Assembly: GCA_022828595.1 (NCBI GenBank)
Contig: JAKGHH010000001.1
Span: 143,301,017 to 143,365,016 of the forward strand
Direction of reading: 5' to 3'
Length of the DNA stretch: 64,000 bases
DNA from: Nelumbo lutea
Lineage: Eukaryota; Streptophyta; Magnoliopsida; Proteales; Nelumbonaceae
Shown: piece by piece, positions 45,294-57,858 of the stretch
Layout: the number at the start of each line of letters is the position of its first letter
How positions within the stretch are numbered: the first letter of the stretch is position 1
Notes under the pieces: model-generated
Databases searched by the model: none
The model's input: only the letters and a program-made list of their open reading frames with translations
What the model was told of the DNA's origin: nothing
Made by a program: the position numbers and the translations under genes

Positions 45294-46605
45294 ATGCAGC
45301 TAGAGCAGTTGATCCTAAATCAACAGCAATCCATTGCTAGGTTAGAAAGACAAATAGGACAGCTAGCTGAAGCTAATGCAAGGAGAGTAGTGGGGCAACT
45401 ACTGAGTCAACTAGTTGCAAACCTAGGAATCAGCCAACGGGTTTTTCTCAGCAAATTCAACCACCTCCTCAGAATCCCGAATTCAAAAATGCTAAAGATA
45501 TAACAACTTTAAGGAGTGGGAGAATTTTGGAAGACCCATATGAGAAAGAAAGTAAAGAAGAAGAAAAGGAGTACAAAAACCCTAAGTTAGGGGGGGGGGG
45601 AGAAGAAGAAAGGGAAAACTTAGAAAAAGAGCCTAAAGTGAACCAATCTGTAGTCCCCTTTCCAACCGCACTCACTGTCGGGCCGTCACAGAAAAAGAAA
45701 GAGAGTCACAATGAGGAAATTAGGGAACTTTTCATACAAGTATACATTAACATCTCGCTCCTCGATGCGATTCAACATGTCCTGGCTTATGCAAAGTTTC
45801 TGAAGGAGCTATGCACCCAAAAGAGGGAGCCACGATTGGCCCACAAAAAGTGATGCTCTTAGCAAATGTGAGTGCGGTCCTCTTGAACTAACTTCCCCGG
45901 AAAATGAAAGACCCGGGTGCTCCTCTTATTAGCTATATAATTTCTAGAATCACCTTTGATAGGGCCCTATTGGATCTAGGGGCTAGTGTGAACCTGCTTT
46001 CGTCTATTATTTATGAAAGGTTTAGGGTCGGTGAGTTGAAACCTACCCCAGTAATTCTGCAACTTGCTGATCAGTCGGTCAAGACTCATCGTGGTGCCAT
46101 CGAGGATGTCATTGTCAGGATAGAAAACTATTATTTCCCTGTAGATTTTGTTGTACTAGACATGACCCCAACCGAAGAATTAAACCATAACCCGATAATC
46201 ATAGGACGACCGTTTTTAGCAACGGCTAATGCAAATATCAATTGTAAATCGGGGGAGATGGACATCTCATTTGAGGAGCAGAAGGTCCAATTGAATGTTT
46301 TTAATGCCTCTAAGCATACAAACCTAGGGGAAGATGAAGGCAGTGTGGACATAGTGGAGAATCTCGTGAATGACCTACTTACCCCTTGGTTAGCCCAATT
46401 CGGTCCTTGTTGGTATGAAAACGAAAGTGAGTATGAGAATTTGGATGAAGAGATGAATAGTTGCGTTTGGCTAAAGATGTTAAACTTAGCACTGGTTGGA
46501 AGGCAACCCAATGTAATTTTTAGTTTTTCTACTTTTAGGATTAGAGTTTTGTTTTGTTTTTTTTTTTTTAATTTTCTTGATTCAAGACTAGGTGGTATAC
46601 CTTGA
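45294..46605 (+). pseudogene. pro: Athila-type gag C-terminus and aspartic protease
   Basis: The linker shows SIARLERQIGQLAEA and, after a frame change, VYINISLLDAIQHVLAYAKF followed by LKELCTQKR, all typical of the gag-protease link in Athila elements. The protease frame (45904-46605) has ALLDLGASVNLLS, the D-L-G-A variant normal for Athila, plus VDFVVLDM and PIIIGRPFLATANA. The protease itself looks intact through its core, but the frame then drifts into non-coding sequence after about 46510. RT never follows: there are only 900 bases of AT-rich DNA before the polypurine tract. Confidence 0.78.
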
Positions 46606-47491
46606 ACCCCTTAGGAAAACCCTACTCGTTGTTCCCTTTGGCCCAAATCTTCTTTGCATCATTCTAGTCATGTCATTAGGGACAATGGCATTTAAGTTGG
46701 GCGGTGAGGAAAGAGAAATGAAAAATTTTGTGAAGCTAAGCCTTTAAAGATGGAGAATTAAAATTTTACTAAAATTTTTAAAATTTCCATTAAAAGAGAT
46801 TCCTAAACAGAAAAAGTTAAGGAAACTGATAAAAGAATATTGAATTCTATAAAAATTGGTAGCAAGTGATAGGAGTAAAAATTCGCCTTGTTTGAATATT
46901 GTCGAACCCATTTGGAAATTAAAAAATACTCCCAAGTTTGCCCCTGTCAAGATAGGAAGAGAAAGATTGAGAAATTATACAAAAATTCTTCAAATTGTTA
47001 AAAACAGTGGACTACCCTGAAACACAGTATTGCAAAAAAAAAAAAAAAAAAAAGAAAAGAGAAAAAGAAAAAGAGAATAAAATGTCAATGGATACCCTAG
47101 ACTTAGTAATTAGATTTCTTCACTTAAGTCAAGTGTTGATATTCACGTAAAACGGTGAAAGGTAACAAAAATAATAAGTTCAGGGGTAGAAATCTGCTAT
47201 CAGAAATAATAAGAATAATACCTGTTTGATTTTAAAATCAATCTCATTTTATCAAGACAGACAACAAATGGAAGGGTAAATAAGATTTTTAAGCCATGTT
47301 TCGGTAATATTCAAAATAAGACAGTTTTACCCCTAAAGCCCAATATTGATCTATACAGAGTTTGAGAATACTAGAATCAAGATGCTTGATTAATTTTGTT
47401 AGGGATGACCTTGTAATGGGAAAGATCGACATACTCAGTGTAATTTTAAGGCTGCATTCCTAAGGGACTAGCAATGTTTAAGTTGGGGGTG
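46606..47491 (+). other. Athila 3' untranslated region and polypurine tract
   Basis: No gene. An A run of about 23 lies at 47034-47053. The word agttgggggtg at 47481-47491 is the polypurine tract directly before the LTR; a decayed near copy (agttgggcggtg) is at 46695. Confidence 0.6.
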
Positions 47492-48265
47492 TGATAACTC
47501 TGCATTTTGATGCCTTAAGGGCATCAATTCAGGGGTATTTTCGGTCTTAGAGTAGTCAAATTGTGTCATTTTCCCAACTAAAATCAATTATGTGACCTCT
47601 GAGGGTCTCTGTGCAAATTATGTAGAAAACTAGAAAGTTTTCTAGGCTGAAGTGCAGTTTTTGGGAAGCTAGTGTAAAGACCAGTTGAGAGAGGGGGTGT
47701 TTTTGTAAAGAACTAAGAACAGGAGGGCGCCTCCTATCTGCTAAACCCAGTTGGCGCCTATCCTACTATATTACCATGCTCCCCTCTCCTTAGCAAACCC
47801 TAGGGAGCCTTTTTAACCTAATATTTTCAATCTTAGCAAACCTTAGCCACCCCTAGGTGTTTAATCTCCACCCTCCACCTCTTTTAATATCAACTACTCA
47901 TTTTAGGGCTCTCCTTTATAGCTTTTAAACCCTAGTGTGGCACCTATTCTTCTAATCCTCACCATTCAACTCCTCACCATTAAATCTTAGCCAGTCCCTC
48001 CATCCTATATCCCAACCATTCAATCTAGGGCACCACATATTCTTTTAATCTTAACTCCTCTACCGTAGATGTTCTAATCTACACCCTCCATTTCTGGGCA
48101 CCCAAATATCAGCCCTACATAATATTGGGTGCCCTCTCCTTCCATTTTCAGCCATAGTGTCTCCCCAAAATCATCTTAGCCATCCATTAGAAACCCTAGG
48201 GAATCCCTAACTTTGCTAAATTCCAGCTGCTGCCCCCCATCTTTCTCCCTATTTCCAGTTGTATC
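47492..48265 (+). repeat. Athila-type 3' LTR, left part
   Basis: Starts tgataactctgc after the polypurine tract and is cut at 48265 by Copia-2. The TSD gtatc (48261-48265) recurs at 57854-57858, where the LTR resumes. Confidence 0.7.
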
Positions 48266-50221
48266 TGAAAGAATGGTAGGATCCATCTAATGGACGCCAT
48301 AAAGGTTGCGGAATGGGTGGGGCGAATTTCAAAAATTTCCTACCTTCTCCCAACTGGGAATCATATTCCCTGAATTTAGAATACAATATTCAAGGATCTA
48401 CTTGAACCTTAATCAAACCAGATCTGTACCAAAAGATAAATGGGAGGATTATACCTGATCCGGAGAAGCAGTATCTCCCAAAGTTGGTGTTCACGCCCAA
48501 AGAATGCTCCAAGATCTGTCCCTGCTGAAGATGACACAGCTGTGGATGGAACAGAACCAGCAGGGTGCGTCCTACACACTGGATCCTTCACAAGAATCCC
48601 CTGGATGTACTAAACACTGAATTCTTTCAGTCTTTCTTGCAAGACTGATGTCAAGAACTGGTTTCTTGACTTTCTTTTCTGCAAAGATCAAATCTTGCAA
48701 CAATGCAGATGGCGGCGGCAGGAGGAGATTTCCAGAAACGAAAAGGCTGAACTGTTTTCTTTTCTGGAGAGAATGAGATCTAATCTCAATTCGCAGGAAC
48801 CTTTCTTGCTTACCAGAACCTCTTGGATCGAAATCTGATTTCCCTCACTTGGTTCATTCGAAATTCTCCTCTCTTTTCTTCTTGATTAAGAAATCTCCTA
48901 ATTAGGAGTTATCCCAATCCAAATCAGTATTTGGATAGGGGATAATCTTAATCCCTTTCCCAGATAGAGTTAGCTTACTCCTGATCTTATCAGGAGGTTA
49001 CCAGATTCAAATCTGATTTGAATTTGGTCTCTCAGAGTGGATAAGGCTAAGAGCCCAATCCTTTTTGCTAACTTCAATCTCAAATTCGCCCCATTGATGG
49101 GTGATCATATCAGCCCACTTCGAAATGGGCTTTTGGCCCATTAAGTATTCAGTGTTTAATTAGTTTCCAATCTGCTGCCCAGTTGGGCTTCTTTGTATGG
49201 CGTGGGACCCAAGCATTGATCTACACACCAGCCACATGGGTTCGGCCCAGCCTTTAATACAAGGCCCAGCCAAATTCACTGAAAATCTCAATGAACCCCT
49301 TGAGTCCATCGTATGAACCCTATGGGCCCAACACTTACATTAAGTGGTCCCTGGGCCAAGCCATCTTATAAAAACACAGGGACTGAGGGCAGGTGCAAGA
49401 TTAGCCAATCAGGTATAATCCTCAAAGCTCTTACACATAACCTCACAGCCCATAATGAAAAAGCACATCCCGACAAGAGAGGACCTCTCCCGACGCTGCA
49501 AGGAACAGTGCCACACTCTCCTCTCACATGGATCCCGGGAATTAAAACCATTTGCAAACATTTTGAAACCGTACATATATATGTAAATATATTAATTTTG
49601 CAAAAACAAAATTCCAACGATTGAAATCAACTGCCGGCAGTTTGGTTTCCATCAGAGAGAGTGCATTCCCGATCATTACCCTTTGTCCGACAAAGTGGCT
49701 GATTCTGTCACTATGACCACCCACTCAGATGAATTCTCAAACTGCCCCAACATACCCAGGTTTTGATCCCCACTAAGGATCTCACTGATTGGCATATCAA
49801 AGGCAGCCTGATCCAGCACCTAGTGAAGTGTCATAATCGAGTCTAGGGGTCAGGTGTAACTTTCCAGTTTTGCCCATCTATCTCCAAGGTCCAGGGCAAG
49901 ACTGGAAATCTGGTCCGGTTCAAGGATTCAAGTAATCCCATGCTGTATGTGCCTCGGGTCTTACCCTGATGGCTGAGACAGGCCATCCCAACACTTGGTG
50001 GCACACCAGTATCAGCCTTGGCAGGATAAATCTCCCCAGACTTATCCAACGGCTGTGAACATTTAAAACTAACATGAGTCTCTACAAATGTCCAGTTTTA
50101 GGGTTTTACATAGAATTAAACCAAACAACATGAATCAAACATGCAGTTTAATTTATTTCCATTAAATAACAAAAGTATATCAAATCCGATTGAAGCTAAG
50201 GGCATACAAGACTGTCTAACA
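48266..50221 (-). repeat. Copia-2 3' LTR
   Basis: 1,956 bp, nearly identical to 55902-57853 except for a patch at about 49270-49505 and the last 120 bases. In the patch it agrees with the partial LTR at 62914-64000 rather than with its own partner, as far as that copy extends. Confidence 0.94.
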
Positions 50222-50235
50222 GCTCCCACTTGCAC

Positions 50236-53200
50236 TTAGGTCCAATCTGGTACAAGCCGGGGTCCCATACTTTCCACGTGTTTCTCAAACACCTTCTGTG
50301 TCAGTGGTTTAGTCAATGGGTCTACCACATTATCCGCTGATGCTACCTTCTTAATTAGGACATCCCCTCTACCAACGATCTCCCGCAGTACATGGTACTT
50401 TCTCTCGATGTGCTTTGACTTCGAGTGGGCCTGAGCCTCTTTAGCTTGGGCGATCGCTCCATTGTTGTCACACAACAATGGGATGGGTGATGTGCTGGAC
50501 GGAATCACTCCCAATTCGTGTATGAATTTCTTCATCCGCACGGCTTCCTTGGCAGCTTCACTTGCGGCAATGTACTCGGCCTCGGTTGTGGAGTCTGCAG
50601 TGTACCCCTGTTTGTTGTTTTTCCAACAAATAGTACACGATCCTATCATGAAAACATACCCAGATGTAGACTTTCTATCATCTGGATCTGACTGGAAATC
50701 GGCATCGGTATACCCTAGAACTTGTAGTGAATGACCATTGAATACCAGACAAAACTCTTTTGTCCTTCGAAGGTATTTAAGTATGTTCTTCACAGCAGTC
50801 CAATGCTCTTGCCCTGGGTTAGCCTGGAATCTGGTTACCACACTCACCGCCAGAGCTATGTCCTGGCGAGTGCACAACATGGCATACGTGATGCTCCCTA
50901 TGGCTGAGGCATAGGGAATGTCTCTCATGCCCTCAATCTCCTCAGAAGTCTTGGGAGACATTTTCTTGGAGAGAGTTACTCCATGTCTGAAAAGAACATT
51001 TCCTTTCTTGGAGTTTTCCATGTTGTACCTTTTGACAATTATGTCAATGTAAACAGCCTGAGATAATCCAATTATCCGCTTCGATCTATCTCTATAGAGT
51101 CGAAGACCCAGTATGTATGAAGATTTTCCAAGATCTTTCATGGAGAACTACTGTGATAGCCATACCTTGACCGAAGTCAACATTCCTACATCATTCCCAA
51201 TGAGTAGGATATCGTCCACGTATAAGACCAAAAAGGTGATCTTATCCCCACTGGACTTCCTGTAAACACAGGGCTCATTCGGATTCTGCTTAAAGTCAAA
51301 CGTTTTGACTGCAGAATCAAAACAGATGTTCCAACTCCTAGAAGCCTGCTTAAGTCCATATATGGATCTATTAAGTTTACATACCATGTGTTCCTGACCA
51401 GCAGCAATGAAGCCTTGCGGCTGCTGCATGTAGATATCTTCACTAAGATCTCCATTCAGGAATGCGGTTATGACATCCATTTGCCAAATCTCGTAGTCAT
51501 GGTACGCCGCTACAGCTAGCAGGATCCTAATGGATTTAAGCATGGCCACGGGTGAAAAGGTTTCCTTATAGTCAATGCCTTCTTTCTGAGTATACCCTTT
51601 CGCCACCAAACAAGCTTTAAAGGTCTCAATCCTGCCATCAGGGCCCTTCTTCCTCTTGTAGATCCATTTGCAACCAATTGCTTTTACCCCGGAGGGCAGA
51701 TCTACTAGAGTCCAGACTCCATTGGTCTCCATCGAGTCCATCTCAGCTCTCATGGCCTCCACCCACTTCTGGGAATCTATGTCTAACATAGCTTCTGCAT
51801 AAGTCATGGGATCCTCTTCACTAGTCAAGGCTTCCACCAGGTAACTATCCTGGTCATAACCATATCGGGCTGGTGGTCTAGATACCCGGGCGGACCTTCT
51901 AGGTTGGTCACTACCTGGAACTTGTGGGTCATCTCCCATTGCTCCTGAGCTCTCCTCGTCAAGAACTATTTCCTGACGATGAGTGTCCAGGATGTATTCG
52001 GATTCTAAGAATTGGGTGTTTCGACTACAGAACACTTTCTACTCACTTGGGTCATAGAATAGGTAACCCACCGAATCCTTTGGGTAGCCTATAAACAGGC
52101 AACGGCTGGTTTTAGATTCCAACTTGTCCGCACTTGTTCTTTTAACGTGTGCAGGACAACCCCAAATCTTCAAGTGTCTCAAACTTGGCTTCCTTCCGGT
52201 CCAAAGCTCATATGGAGTTTTCGGAACTGATTTGGTTGGAACCCTATTCAGCACGTAGATAGCAGTCTCTAATGCGTATCCCCAAAAGGATGTGGGTAAT
52301 TCTGAGCGTACGAGAAGTGACCGGACCATGTCTAATAAGGTCCTATTTCTCCTCTCTGAAACACCGTTGAGTTAAGGTGTAGCAGGAGGAGCTAGTTGTG
52401 ACACTATCCCATTGGCCTTTAAGTAGTCCCTGAATTCATCGGAGAGATACTTGCCACCTCGATCTGATCGAAGGGCCTTAATTTCTCTCCCTAACTGTTT
52501 CTCGACTTCCTGTCTGAACTCTTTGAACTTTTCAAATGATTCAGACTTATGTCTCATTAGGTACACGTAACCATATCGTGAAAAATCATCTGTAAAGGTG
52601 ATGAAGTACACGTGTTGATTCCGTGTCCTAACACTCAGGGGACCACATACATCAGTATGTATTAGGTCAAGTGTGCCTGCACATCTTTCAGGCTTACCGT
52701 CAAATGGCCGCTTAGTCATCTTACCTTGGAGGCAAGGTTCACAAGTGGGAAGATTTTCTACGGTTAGAAAATCCAAAGGACCATCCTTTACCAGTCTTGT
52801 GATTCGGTCGACACCGATGTGGCCAAGTCGGTAATGCCAGAGGCACATGAGATTTACTGTATCACGAGTCCTTTTCTTGGGATTTTCGACCGACGTAGTT
52901 TCGGTCAAGTTAGTTTCCAAAGAAGGATGCAGAACATAGAGACCGTTCTCTAGCTCCCCGCATGCGATGAATTTATTATTCCGTTTAACAGTAATCATAT
53001 TACTAAAGTAAACAGTATATCCATCAGCACACAATTTTGAAACAGAAATTAAATTCCTTCTCAAGTTCTGTACATAAAGACAATCTTTAAGTACAAGGAC
53101 TCCTTCTTTAAAAACTAATTCTACGGTTCCTATTGCCGCAGCTGCAACACTTGCAGTTGTTCCCAAGAGCAGTGTCACTTCACCTTCACTCAGCCTTCTG

Positions 53201-54102
53201 CTAACTTTGAACCCCTGCAGTGAGTTACACGCATGAGTTGAAGCCCCGGAGTCAACACACCAGGACACAGAAGTAACTAACATATTAGTTTCTATGACAC
53301 AAGTTTCGACATTACCTTTCTTAGATTCCAGGTAGGTAGGACAGTTCCTCTTCCAGTGGCCGGTCTGCTTGTAGAAGTGACATACATCAGATGCCTTGTT
53401 CTTCTTCTGCTTCTTGGGTTTGGTAGTCTTCTTCTGGGGCTTCTTTGCCTTTCTCTTTCTCTTGCCCGATTTGTTAGCTTCAGCAAGCATAACCACAGGC
53501 TCATCCTTCTTGAGTAAATCCTCGGCCCTCTGCAACATATTGCTGAGTTCCTGGACGCTGACATTCAGCTTATTCATATTGTATTTCATAGTGAACGCAT
53601 TGAAGGAAGAGGGCAAAGAATTTAGGATGGCATCCACTTGCGTGCCAAGATCTAGCCCGGATCCAAGAGCTTCAAGTTCGTTGATGTATCCCATCATCCG
53701 AAGACAATGGTCATGAACTTTCTGCCCTTTGGTCATCTGCGCGGTCATGAACAATTTCAGGACCTTCTGTCGAGTAGAACGGTTCTGCTCCTCATACATT
53801 GTCCTTAGACTGTCCAATATGTCCTTGGCAAGTTCGATCTGATCGAACTGCCTCTGTATTGAGTTGTCTAATGAGGCAATGACAAAGCAGCGGGCTAGGG
53901 AGTTCTTATCCTCCCAATCTTGGTAGTCCCTCCTACGGGCCTCAGAAGCCCTATCACCCGGACGTTACGGGGCAGGATTTTTCACCACCTTGTCTAACTT
54001 TTTGGAAGTTAGGACCAGCATAAGATTTTTGTACCAGTCGGCAGAGTTTGGGCCCTTAAGCTTGTTATCGTCTAGAAGCTTTGTGAATTGACAATTTTCC
54101 AT
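50236..54102 (-). pseudogene. gag-pol: Copia-2 gag-pol polyprotein, four nonsense codons
   Basis: One frame of 1,289 codons from ATG 54102 to 50236, with stops at 53967, 52374, 52041 and 51150 (TAA, TAA, TAG, TAG). Each is one C-to-T step from Gln, and the family has Gln at three of them. Gag: WYKNLMLVLTSKK, IASLDNSIQRQ. Zinc knuckle CHFYKQTGHWKRNC, with Tyr in place of the second Cys. Protease WCVDSGASTHAC. Integrase: [38 protein letters not shown], so all three acidic residues are kept. [42 protein letters not shown], so YVDD is intact. RNase H: GYTDADFQSD, TAEAEYIA-like TTEAEYIAAS and the end motif KHIERKYH. It would be active but for stops and the knuckle change. Confidence 0.9.
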
Positions 54103-55882
54103 TTTCTGGTAAAACAGGAAAGATGTTAGTCCACAACCTTAGTTTGATTCATGTTACCTACATAGATATGGCTTTTAATATATGTTCCATTCCCATTTGT
54201 TCATCTCTGAGATTTCCCTCCTATCTCAGTGACGGAGAAGGCGAAATGTCTCTGGAAATGTGGGTAATCACATAGGGTGCATGAAGTCAATTGTTTCAGC
54301 TGCATAACCCCACCACCTTTCTGTGACGGATCATATCCACTCATCAGATGAGTTTCCCTTTTGCCTCTGTCAGACAAGGTTCAGAGCCGTTTTTAGGTAA
54401 ACCTTTATGTCTAGTGAGTGCACACACTTCATATTCAGGTTACGCCAAGGTACCATGAGCGAGTTCCAATTTTCTAGTGAAGCCCCTCCCACATCGGTCT
54501 ATGACGCCCTATCATCTAATGAAACACTATAATAGATCTAACAGCAAATGGATAGCCCAATTTTATGGTGCATTTCCTCATTACTGATGGACCCATCATT
54601 CTGCTAATGACAGAAGGCCTTTAGAGAGTCCATCATATGGATCTCCCTATCACTTGCATTCATATTTGCTGGAGGGAACAAAATTACGGCCTAGTTCTAA
54701 TTTAGGTCAAACCAAAGTGGCTCCCACTGACTGTCATAAAGTCAGATTTCTGGTGGGCCTTAATCGGCTAGGGGTTCCGTACGCATCCCTTTTTCAGGGT
54801 TGTGGGGCCCACCAGGCAAAGAGGGGGGTCATCCAATGACCTTCAGGGACACTATGGCAATGATGTGCATTCAGCCATGGTGTGCGCAAGAGCCACTAAC
54901 GAGTCATCACGGGCCAAGTACTTATGGCCCATGGTCGCAGCACATCAAACATCCAAACATCACATGTAAAGGAGGAATTGATCCAATCAATTAATTGCTG
55001 TAAAGCCCATTCAACGGCCCATTTAAAAACCAAGTCATTAACGATTAATGTCCACTAGGTGTATGGGCTGAATCGCAGATAGCAGTTCGGCCCATACAGC
55101 TTATCTCACAATAATGGGCTTTTGCAGTTTTAACACTTTAAAACTGGGCTTTACAGGTGGGCCGAATTAATCCCTGTAATTGAACATCAGATTTGGAACA
55201 AAAGTGTGAGACAATTGGACTGAGAACAGCCCATTTCGAAACCCAGATTCGGTCCAAACAGTTTTGGTCCAATCTAGTCCGAAATGGTCCAAAACTGATT
55301 TTCAATTCAAGAATTAATTATTGAATGATCTGAAATTAATAGTTTTGATTTCTAGCAAACACAAAACAATTATGGACTGTTCGCACCACCTGCAAAACAG
55401 AGGTTAATCACAAGGGTTGCAGTTTCATAAACTGCAAATCGCAGAAAACGATTTCTCCATCTGCAAATCTCCAGCGCCGCCATCTTCTTCCATCTTCTTT
55501 AATCAAGAAAAATAACAGAAATCCTATTTCTATTAATTACATTCTTGATCAAATCCTATACATTCAGTCTAAAAATAAAAAAAATTATTTACAGACCGAA
55601 TTGAATGAAATAAATAAATAGAAAAGAAAAAGGGTGCGCAGACCATCTGCGCTAAAACTGCACTGCGATCTCCAGGTTTGAACAGTCCATTAAATAAAAA
55701 TAAATAAAGAACAATTCCAAATAAATTTTGGATTTAATAGAAATTAATTTCAGATCAATCGCCCTTAACAAGAAACAGTTTCTTGAAAAAAAAAAGAAAA
55801 CAATCTGCGCAAATCTTGAAAGAACATCTTCTATCCATCTGCGCAGGGTCAGATCTGATTTTCTTTTGGTTAAAGATTCGAA
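54103..55882 (-). other. Copia-2 leader between PBS and gag
   Basis: 1.8 kb without a supported gene. Scattered ggccca words and an AT-rich stretch at about 55500-55800. Short frames here are not conserved domains. Confidence 0.6.
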
Positions 55883-55900
55883 CCTGTGGCTCTGATACCA
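55883..55900 (-). other. Copia-2 primer binding site
   Basis: On the minus strand TGGTATCAGAGCCACAGG, separated from the LTR by one base; complementary to initiator Met tRNA. Confidence 0.85.
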
Positions 55901-55901
55901 C

Positions 55902-57853
55902 TGAAAGAATGGTAGGATCCATCTAATGGACGCCATAAAGGTTGCGGAATGGGTGGGGCGAATTTCAAAAATTTCCTACCTTCTCCCAACTGGGAATCAT
56001 ATTCCCTGAATTTAGAATACAATATTCAAGGATCTACTTGAACCTTAATCAAACCAGATCTGTACCAAAAGATAAATGGGAGGATTATACCTGATCCGGA
56101 GAAGCAGTATCTCCCAAAGTTGGTGTTCACGCCCAAAGAATGCTCCAAGATCTGTCCCTGCTGAAGATGACACAGCTGTGGATGGAACAGAACCAGCAGG
56201 GTGCGTCCTACACACTGGATCCTTCACAAGAATCCCCTGGATGTACTAAACACTGAATTCTTTCAGTCTTTCTTGCAAGACTGATGTCAAGAACTGGTTT
56301 CTTGACTTTCTTTTCTGCAAAGATCAAATCTTGCAACAATGCAGATGGCGGCGGCAGGAGGAGATTTCCAGAAACGAAAAGGCTGAACTGTTTTCTTTTC
56401 TGGAGAGAATGAGATCTAATCTCAATTCACAGGAACCTTTCTTGCTTACCAGAACTCTTGGATCGAAATCTGATTTCCCTCTCTTGGTTCATTCGAAATT
56501 CTCCTCTCTTTTCTTCTTGATTAAGAAATCTCCTAATTAGGAGTTATCCCAATCCAAATCAGTATTTGGATAGGGGATAATCTTAATCCCTTTCCCAGAT
56601 AGAGTTAGCTTACTCCTGATCTTATCAGGAGGTTACCAGATTCAAATCTGATTTGAATTTGGTCTCTAAGAGTGGATAAGGCTAAGAGCCCAATCCTTTT
56701 TGCTAATTTCAATCTCAAATTCGCCCCATTGATGGGTGATCATATCAGCCCACTTCGAAATGGGCTTTTGGCCCATTAAGTATTCAGTGTTTAATTAGTT
56801 TCCAATCTGCTGCCTAGTTGGGCTTCTTTGTATGGCGCTGGACCCAAGCATTGATCTACACACCAGCCACATGGGTTCGGCCCAGCCTTTAATACAAGGC
56901 CCAGCCGAATTCACTGAAAGACTCAGTGACCCCCTTGAGCCCATCACATGGACCCTATGGGTCCAACACTTACATTAAGTGGTCCTTGGGCCAAGCCATC
57001 TTATAAAACCCAGGGGCTTTGGGCAGGTGCAAGATTAGCCCATCAGGTATTATCCTAAATGGTCTTACACTTAATCTCTCAGCCCTTAATGATCAAGCAC
57101 TGCCCGACAAAAGAAGACCTCTCTCTCGGCTGCAAGGAACAGTGCCGCACTCTCCTCTCACATGGATCCCGGGAATTAAAACCATTTGCAAACATTTTGA
57201 AACCGTACATATATATGTAAATATATTAATTTTGCAAAAACAAAATTCCAACGATTGAAATCAACTGCCGGCAGTTTGGTTTCCATCAGAGAGAGTGCAT
57301 TCCCGATCATTACCCTTTGTCCGACAAAGTGGCTGATTCTGTCACTATGACCACCCACTCAGATGAATTCTCAAACTGCCCCAACATACCCAGGTTTTGA
57401 TCCCCACTAAGGATCTCACTGATTGGCATATCAAAGGCAGCCTGATCCAGCACCTAGTGAAGTGTCATAATCGAGTCTAGGGGTCAGGTGTAACTTTCCA
57501 GTTTTGCCCATCTATCTCCAAGGTCCAGGGCAAGACTGGAAATCTGGTCCGGTTCAAGGATTCAAGTAATCCCATGCTGTATGTGCCTCGGGTCTTACCC
57601 TGATGGCTGAGACAGGCCATCCCAACACTTGGTGGCACACCAGTATCAGCCTTGGCAGGATAAATCTCCCCAGACTTATCCAACGGCTGTGAACATTTAA
57701 AACTAACATGAGTCTCTACAAATGTCCAGTTTTAGGGTTTTACACAGAATTAAACCAAACAACATGAATCAAACATGCACTTTATTTATTTCCACTAAAT
57801 AACAAAAGTACATCCAAATGATTGAAGCTAAGGGCATACAAAACTGTCTAACA
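55902..57853 (-). repeat. Copia-2 5' LTR
   Basis: 1,952 bp, TG...CA. Differs from the other LTR mostly in a patch at about 56912-57142 and near its right edge. Confidence 0.94.
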
Positions 57854-57858
57854 GTATC

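Larger units (their letters stand above)
48266..57853 (-). mobile_element. Copia-2, complete 9.6-kb minus-strand element
   Basis: 9,588 bp, with long LTRs of 1,956 and 1,952 bp and a perfect target duplication gtatc (48261-48265, 57854-57858). PBS TGGTATCAGAGCCACAG is next to the right LTR and polypurine tract AAGTGGGAGC next to the left LTR. A 1.8-kb leader precedes one gag-pol frame. Motifs resemble the Tork/TNT1-like branch. Domains are complete; the frame is closed only by four stops. It is inserted in the Athila-type 3' LTR and is therefore the youngest layer of the nest. Confidence 0.94.

Noticed and set aside
48409..48591. 60-codon frame repeated at 56045 and 63058
   Set aside because: It lies in the LTR of Copia-2 and repeats only because the LTR does. 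No domain.
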